Shown one piece after another: positions 56,986-64,000 of a DNA stretch of 64,000 bases (positions are counted from its first letter, which is position 1; every line of letters begins with the position of its first letter). Both the position numbers and the translations under genes were made by a program. This stretch comes from Chaenocephalus aceratus. Its lineage: Eukaryota > Chordata > Actinopteri > Perciformes > Channichthyidae. Location: positions 682,001 to 746,000 of the forward strand of contig CM043798.1 in assembly GCA_023974075.1 (NCBI GenBank), given 5' to 3'. Under the pieces are notes generated by a model. It did no database searches. It saw only the letters and a program-made list of their open reading frames with translations, and was not told where the DNA came from.

Positions 56986-57702
56986 AACTGTTCATTGCCT
57001 TTATTTTTATATAAATATGGTGTTAGTGCAAACATTGCACTATAACTTAAGCTGAAGCTAACAGTAATAACTATAAGATCTATCTGAAATAAATAAGTGT
57101 ACTGAAACAAATACCAATAACTGTATTGCATGCAATAACTATGCGCAATTACTTCATACTGTCTAGTTCTCTTTTTCGTCCTGCATTTATTGTGCCCCCC
57201 TCAGAAAATAACTGGCCCCCCAGTGGCCCCCCCAGTCAAATGGGTCTAGAACCGCCACTGGGTAAGTGTCGGGTTTTACGTAAACATTCAAAATGAACAT
57301 ATAACCCACGTACTAAGACATGTATCTTAACAAGGAAATAGGAATCCTGGAGTCTGTCATCGATCGACATATCAGATTGTGGAGTATCTACAAAGTAAAG
57401 TTATCCCTTGGTCATCTTCACACCAGTCTGTCAATCCCCTGCAGCGCTTCGTTTAACTGTAATTTAAAGTAATGTCTCCCCCTACTGGCCATTTCATTAT
57501 ATGTAAACAGTGAAGGCTGTACAGTCCCTGGCACCTTTTCAGAGGCTTTTGGTTTCCTCAATTATTCGTCATGTTCCAATGTCTTGACACCAGCATTTTA
57601 AATATATCTAAAGTCTGACTTGTCCTGTCAAAAGAGGTCAAATTTGTATTAATTAACAGTTCACCCAGGATATAACTGACCTACAATCTGATTTATTTGC
57701 AG

Positions 57703-57929
57703 GTAAACCAGTGGCACTTTTTGACAAAAATCATCCTGACTGGGCACCGTCTGTCAAATTCGGCCACGAGAAAATTACAGCACCTTCCCCTGCTACACAT
57801 GCCAGGTATAAACGCGCCAGAAAAAGGTCATGCATCGCACTACTTGATCTCTACAGCATCTTCTGGATATACCATCTCCAGAAGAGCCCGCACCGGTCCT
57901 GGGAGCCACTGGGGAAGAAGAAGGACTGA
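57703..57929 (+). pseudogene. THAP-domain gene, exon 2
   Basis: After ATTTATTTGCAG the frame continues GKPVALFDKNHPDWAPSVKF then GHEKI and HARYKRARKR. G-x-P...L(F/Y)D...PDWAPS...GH is the C-terminal half of THAP domains followed by the usual basic stretch. The codon split GlyG|GT matches exon 1. The frame ends at a stop at 57929, giving at most about 140 residues. No DDE or other catalytic domain follows before 58637. Confidence 0.82.
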
Positions 57930-58636
57930 TTGAATCAGAGACTGGCACTGCAACTCAGACTGATTAAGCTTGGGTACATTTTGAAAAAAACAATTGAAAG
58001 GGCAAAGTATTATATTTATTACAGGTTTCCAATTTACCCAGTGAAAAACAAGTACATGCTTCTTTAACTGTAAGCTGCAGAGATCACCTCACATATCAGA
58101 GATAGATTAACATTGTGTTCATATCATGTACATCACCCCGGATGTGAGAGGACACTGGCGTCGTTTGCTCGCCGCTTCTCTGTCTGGATTTTTTTTTACT
58201 CTTTTCTACTCTTTCCCGAGGGGCAAACTCTGGGGAATAGCCGGGACGCCAATACGGAAGTGCCACACACTGCAGTTCATATTGGCCGATAGGCGATGGT
58301 TGCAGAAAGGAGCAATTTCCATAGACCCCGTGTTAAAATGCCCAACTTTACAGCAGAAAAAAACATGTTTCTACCCCTGGCTCCATACATTTTTATTATC
58401 GATATAGTTAGATTCCACCTTCATGATTATGGATCTGTGAGTAAATTGTTTTCTAACACGACCCTTTTATTTATATTAGGTCTTAACGTTTTTTCATAAA
58501 TTAGGGCATGGTCACATTGAGTGACAGCTCTGTCAAGTGACTGCTGCTGCTAGCTTCTTATCTCTCTGCTAGCTGCTCCGTGAAGCTAGCTACAGGGACT
58601 CTGCCTGCTCAGCTCATCCAGGAAACACAACTTGAA
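57930..58636. other. intergenic, nothing recognised
   Basis: No domain, RNA or mobile-element terminus could be supported. 58240-58420 has short open frames without homology. Confidence 0.4.
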
Positions 58637-59159
58637 GCCGGTGTTATGCCGTAGGTCAACACACTCTCACTCCCTAAGCGTCCAATAGCGACGTTTGGTC
58701 AGTGTCCGTGGCATCCAATTGTGACGCTCCTAGGCTCCTTCAGCGTCATAAAGGGACGCAAATAGCTTTCAACTGATTGCAATGTATTCCCATCTGCGTC
58801 GGGATGTGACGCTCATGGAAGCACGGCATTCGTTTATGCCGGCTGCCCTTAAAGGCAATGTGAGCGTCCATTCCCATTGGATAACGGAGAATTGTACACC
58901 CGGAAGTAAGTATTCCTCTTACTGTCGATTGATTTTACAGTGATATCTGCACTACTCATCGACTAAAAAACACCAGATTATCCTTTTTAATTACACAACA
59001 TTGATTGGTTTAAATTGTGTGCAATGCTTTTGTATTTTTCCCCTTCGATTCGGAGAAACAAATATTTTTTCTGAGTAAAGGATGGCAGAAGACACTACAC
59101 TACCCAGAATCCCCAGCTATCGTTTGGACTACACCATGTGCTCTGTTTGACAAACCCCG

Positions 59160-61230
59160 TTTTTTTCACCATTCATTCCGATGGCTGTCACATGATCTTC
59201 AAATTGCTCCCTGCAGAAAAAGAAAACATGGCCGAAATTCGTTTTATTTTCGGTAGAAAATGCCTATTTTAAAGTTAGTTTGGCCATTAAAATGCATTTT
59301 GATGTCATTTGATGCGAGAAATATGAGTTGTTATTTCAGATTATGTGTGCAGTGGATGTACATGATCTTTAGTTTGCTAGTTATTACGAAGATTACTTCA
59401 GGAAATCACTGACGTTTTCATTGTTACCAAGGTGGTTGCTAGGGACGCTGCTATCGATATTATTTCTGTTATAATAATGAGTTCCATTTATAAAGCACTT
59501 CATATTTGAATGCAAATCCCGAAATGCTACAAGTAGTGAGCATGAACAGTATAAATAAACATTACACAACACGGTAGAATTATGTTGTGTAACTGTTTAA
59601 TGGTGTTATCTTTATTGCTACCCCCTTCCCCGTCAATGTATAGTGTTGGTCCACAGCCTAAACATATTAGTTTAACAAAATCCGCATCTAAAGATAGCCT
59701 ACGTTATTTCCCCTGTGCAATTCCAGTCTCACATCTCACAGCACATCGTCATTAACAAATACCGGAAACAGACCGAAAACATTTAAAAAAAATAATAACA
59801 ATACTTTATTCCGAGTGTGCTTGCTTTTCTCTTTGAAAGTCATCACATAACGGCATTGTAATACACGGTTCGGCTGCATTACATATTACATATCTGCCGT
59901 AGTTCTGTATTTATAGAGCCCTGATGAGAAGACAAACATGAGGAACTGAAAACGTGACGTGGATCATAAATATATCAGCCGTTAAACAACATCTTACATT
60001 TCTTTTCACACAATACGTCTCCTTGCAGTATCAACACTAATTCGGCTCACTTTTATATTTGATCCAATTGGTAGATAGGCTGTATTTACACCATAAAGGT
60101 GCACAGCTGATATAAAGGGACACCTGGTGGTTAAAGCATGTTATTGAATTTAATTATTTTTATTATTAGATATTAATACGATCCCTATAAAGTATATTCA
60201 TTACTCGTTATTCTCTACTAATAGTTAATTAAAGACTGTATGTAATGACTATTTTGCACATCCCTTTCAAGATTTCATGATTTTCTAAGGTTTATTGACA
60301 TATCATATAGGCCTACACAACTGTGGTGTAGTTCTGCACTGAATGAAAAACTTGGGTTGCAGGTTCCTCAATAGTGCATTACAAGACATATATCAATATT
60401 TGTGCATACCTCCAGCAATGTTAACTATGTTGAAGCACTTATTTTAACTGATATTATACATAATGTATTATACTCTTATAAGATGTATGTAGATATTTCA
60501 TCTCCGGCCTTGTCAGGTATTGAACAATCAATAAATAAAGAACACAGAATTGTTGAATATAAAACACAGAATTTGTGTGATTATACTAAATGATTTTCAA
60601 ATAAACACAACTGCATATTTAACTGTTACACATGCTGATGTAACGCAAATGTTCCAACTTGGGATCAATAAAGTATATCTTATCTTAAGCTGATCGATGG
60701 CTACTGCCATATTTGCTAAATGTGCCTCTGAACCTTGACAAGTGCATGTTTCAGGCTTATCAATTAATGTAATGTAATGTTATCACAGGGGTCACACACA
60801 TAAGACCAGCTGTTAAATAAAGCTCTTCTGACCTTAGCTGGCATGTGGGTATATATAGTAATACTGCCCATAATGGGCACAAGCAATTTTCACCCATTTA
60901 TTAATTATATGTTTTAAATGTGAGTGTTTCCTGTCCCCTAAACCTCCAGGGATGTACACAGTTTAATACTGGCAACTTCTTATTATGGGAAATACGAAAA
61001 CGTCTTTTAAAACTACAACTCCCAGTAGAGACGTGCCATAGAGAACATGTTGCGAAACAGAATAGCCAGCATGTGTAGTTCTGGGGACGGGGTGGGGGAG
61101 GGGGGACGCGGTGGACCTGTTCAAATCCAGTTTTGGACAGTCTGCCGTGGTTCCATCCCATTTCAAGTGCTGTTCGAGAATCGGCTTAACCCTCGGAGCA
61201 CACTCTCCAATCACAGAGCTTGAGGACTAT
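59160..61230. other. spacer between the arms of the first palindromic unit
   Basis: AT-rich, with no recognised gene. Short open frames lack homology. Could be the original interior of the element or later insertions whose ends are not evident. Confidence 0.4.
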
Positions 61231-61346
61231 CACGGGGTTTGTCAAGAGCACATGGTGTAGTCCAAACGATAGCTGGGGATTCTGGGTAGTGTAGTGTCTT
61301 CTGCCATCCTTTACTCCTGGGAATGGACACTCACATTACCTTTTAA

Positions 61347-61965
61347 GGCCCTGACACACCAAGCAGTCACCAGAGGACTAGCCGACGCTGAAGTCGGCTG
61401 TTGCCTGGCCGTGTTCTCCTGCGTTTTGGCCATGTGTCGCACGGGAACACACCACACCGACTTCAGTGCGTGAGTGGCAATAACTCTCCTTACCAGCAGG
61501 CGGCGGTAGTGTGTATTCGTCATTCAAAAGAGGCAACAACCGGAAGACAGAGAAGAAGAAGAGTATCTTTTCTCCGTAATATCATACAGAGCTGGCCTCT
61601 CCTGGATCAAGGTGATGAGCAGGTCTTCGTTTGCATCATTCCAGATCGCCATGATGAGATGAAAATAAATAGCAGTCTGTGTGTGCCTTCTTAAATCGTT
61701 TGTTTACGTCCCTCACTTCCGCTTCGCTTCTCATGCACTGATTTGCTAGCTGAACAGCCAATCAGAGTGATTATTTGGTCCGACTGCCAGACCCGATGCA
61801 TGGCCGATTCAACATGTTGAATCGGCCATGCATCGGGTCTGGCAGTCCAAATAAGGCGTGTCACGGTCGACGGTGCGGGACACACCAACCTGACTACGGC
61901 ACCGCGAATGCCCGACAGCCTCTGACGGCCTCTGACTCCCAAAATCGGGTTGGTGTGTCAGGGCC
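61347..61965. mobile_element. MITE, GGCCCTGACACACCAA ends, copy 2
   Basis: Ends GGCCCTGACACACCAAGC and TTGGTGTGTCAGGGCC, flanked by TTAA (61343-61346 and 61966-61969). The opposite arm of the host palindrome near 58848 keeps the empty site (CTGCCCTTAAAGGC), showing that TTAA was duplicated. Same family as 31938-32498. The centre is a 64-bp perfect palindrome. Confidence 0.9.
61783..61846. repeat. 64-bp perfect palindrome, no spacer
   Basis: Two 32-base arms meet at AACATGTT (centre 61814/61815). The symmetry continues outward (TTATTTGG...CCAAATAA) after a 4-base offset. Not present at the matching place in copy 1 of the MITE. Confidence 0.95.
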
Positions 61966-62160
61966 TTAAGGGCAGCCGACATAAACGAATGCCGTGCTTC
62001 CATGAGCGTCAAATCCCGACGCAGATGGGAATACATTGCAATCAGTTGAAAGCTATTTGCGTCCCTTTATGACGCTGAAGGAGCCTAGGAGCGTCACAAC
62101 TGGACGCCACGGACACTGACCAAACGTCGCTATTGGACGCTTAGGGAGTGAGAGTGTGTT

Positions 62161-63857
62161 GCGTAGGTTGAAGCCTTGCCGTGGATTGAAGCCCTGTTCG
62201 CGGGGACGCGCAGAGGTGACGTAATCGCCTGTATTGGGCGTTCGCCGTATTTTCACCCTTTTCAAAGCTTTTTTCTCTCTTTTGAATGATATATCAGATT
62301 AAACAGCAAACGGCTGAATAAATAATGTGCATACAATTGCGAGGAGGCTCGTTTTAAGGACACCTTTTCAGATCTGTCACAATCTTCGTATTGGAATAAA
62401 CTTCCGTGTTTGAGTGTATAGTCCCACTCTGTTATATTCCTCCTTCCTACAGAACAGACAATGACAGGATAATATGTGATTTGTCAATAGTCCTATTTCT
62501 TAAAACCTTCTCTGTTGTTTAAGTGTCTGATAACCACGAATAGTAAGCAATGATATGACAGTAATGATATCACATGATCATGTCAGACACTGTTATTTTC
62601 AATCAAACCTACAAAATAATGTGTTCAAACTGGCTTCACTCACTTGAATTTCTTCCTTGAATATCATTTGTATATATCCCTACTCAACACATGTTTGTGT
62701 TGCCACTCCTATTTTTTTTAATTGTATTTTAAGGTGACATTGAATGCTTTGAAAGGTGCCCTAAAATAAAGTGTATTATTGATCTTATATCTGTGCCTCT
62801 ATTACATTACATTTCATTTTCTATCACACTATTAATGTTTCTTATTTTAGACTAGGTTAATCCTGGTGTCAATAGGGAAGATCTGCACTGTTCTCTACAT
62901 AACATGTTCAGAGCTGCCGGATTTGGAACCCCCCCTTTATCTTTCTCCAGGATAGTCACAGAGTGAAATGCTTTTGTGAGCACAAACTAGAGGGGAACAG
63001 CAAGCACCAGTGTGATTTTGGTGACAATGTGACTATCCTGGACAAAGATATAGGGGGGGTTCCAAATCCGGCAGGAGAAATACCTGCTCTGAACATGTTA
63101 TGTAGAGAACAGTGCAGATCTTCCCTATCGACACCAGGATTAACCTAGTCTAAAATAAGGAACATTAATAGTGTGATAGAAAATTAAATGTAATGTAATA
63201 GAGGCACAGATATAAGATCAATAATACACTTTATTTTAGGGCACCTTTCAAAGCATTCAATGTCACCTTAAAATACAATTGAAAAAAAATAGGAGTGGCA
63301 TTACAATACAAACATGTGTTGAGTAGGGATATATACAAATTATATTCAAGGAAGCAATTCAAGTGAGTGAAGCCAGTTTGAACACATTATTTTGTAGGCT
63401 TGATTAAAAATAACAGTGTCTGACATGATCATGTGATATCATTACTGTTATATCATTGCTTACTATTCGTGGTTATCAGACACTTAAACAACAGAGAAGG
63501 TTTTAAGAAATAGGACTATTGACAAATCACATATTATCCTGTCATTGTCTGTTCTGTAGGAAGGAGGAATATAACAGAGTGGGACTATACACTCAAAAAC
63601 GGAAGTTTATTCCAATACGAAGATTGTGACAGATCTGAAAAGGTGTCCTTAAAACGAGCCTCCTCGCAATTGTATGCACATTATTTATTCAGCCGTTTGC
63701 TATTTAATCTGATATATCATTCAAAAGAGAGAAAAAAGCTTTGAAAAGGGTGAAAATACGGCGAACGCCCAATACAGGCGATTACGTCACCTCTGCGCGT
63801 CCCCGCGAACAGGGCTTCAATCCACGGCAAGGCTTCAACCTACGGCATAACACCGGC
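62161..63857. repeat. 1.7-kb near-perfect inverted repeat
   Basis: Arms of about 800 bases (62161-62960 and 63028-63857) differ at only scattered positions. They surround a 67-base loop (62961-63027). The outer end of the right arm is the full terminus ACCTACGGCATAACACCGGC; the left arm lacks its outermost 13 bases. No open frame of note. Confidence 0.93.
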
Positions 63858-64000
63858 CGTGGTTGTTTGTTCTTCATGCTTATATATCGGACTATTGTGA
63901 CTCGCTCTGTGGTTAAAACAGACGGTGCATGAATGCGGTTTTGCGGTAAGTGAAATTCGAGTGCTTTATTTATCTGTTAATGATTTTAATCAGCTACGTA

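Larger units (their letters stand above)
55108..57260. mobile_element. hAT transposon inserted at the THAP exon-1 splice donor
   Basis: Ends CAGGGGCGGTTCTAGG and CTAGAACCGCCACTG. 8-bp duplications GGTAATTG (55100-55107) and GGTAAGTG (57261-57268) differ at one base. Subterminal GGCCCCCC blocks. Contains the TTAA element 55198-56258, an ATGT microsatellite and an L2 tail. No transposase recognised. Confidence 0.9.
58637..63857. mobile_element. composite palindromic DNA element
   Basis: Outer ends GCCGGTGTTATGCCGTAGGT (58637) and its exact complement (to 63857). Two inverted-repeat units sit side by side. The first pairs 58657-59158 with 61236-62160, with a MITE in the right arm and a roughly 210-base length difference. 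The second is the hairpin 62161-63857. They share the CGTAGGT terminus at 62164. No transposase recognised and no clear target duplication (flanks CTTGAA and CGTGGT). Confidence 0.82.

Overview
The window is a stretch of a teleost fish genome. The one clearly host gene is the phosphatidylinositol-binding clathrin assembly protein gene picalm, on the + strand. Eighteen coding exons (17266-44103) run from the second coding exon to the natural stop codon. All have consensus splice sites, and codon phases agree across every junction except around one exon. The first coding exon, which carries the start codon and the lipid-binding lysine cluster in known family members, was not found, so it probably lies upstream and intron 1 would then be longer than 17 kb. 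Exon 15 (39798-39898) carries one extra base that breaks the frame. Whether picalma or picalmb is represented cannot be decided here.

Nearly everything else is transposable-element sequence, much of it nested, and many boundaries can be read from target-site duplications. Region 1-17265 (presumed intron 1) holds a long CA microsatellite, a hAT element with a second hAT inserted in it (3181-5128), a hAT with a ZBED1-like transposase relic (12133-13318), a hAT with a broken Tc1 transposon inside (13797-15895), a tRNA-type SINE remnant and several shared repeat modules. Intron 17409-25191 is almost entirely one inverted-repeat element. That element holds a TTAA-flanked element, which holds an L1-type LINE, which holds a small Tc1/mariner-type MITE; a Rex1/CR1-like LINE and an AT-rich microsatellite also lie between the arms. 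Intron 25478-29067 is mostly a 3.1-kb hAT containing another hAT, an antisense L2 tail and a 32-bp minisatellite. Later introns hold minisatellites with periods of about 30, 33, 14 and 20 bp, a PIF/Harbinger-like element with a hAT inside, and a MITE.

Downstream of picalm (44104 onward) lie the 3' UTR and then three structures of interest. First, a fold-back or head-to-head element pair (45811-51222) with arms of about 1 kb is interrupted by a hAT and a 964-bp inverted-repeat element. Second, a two-exon THAP-domain gene fragment (54897-57929) has a hAT inserted exactly on its exon-1 splice donor; that hAT in turn carries a TTAA-flanked piggyBac-like element and an L2 LINE tail. Third, a composite palindromic element (58637-63857) ends in a 1.7-kb near-perfect inverted repeat and contains a MITE with a 64-bp perfect palindrome at its heart.

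No rRNA, intact tRNA, CRISPR or prokaryotic operon features are present. Most long open frames in the window come from tandem repeats or from mobile elements. The informative novelty is the nesting order, the internal empty sites that reveal target duplications, the picalm frame break and the interrupted THAP gene.
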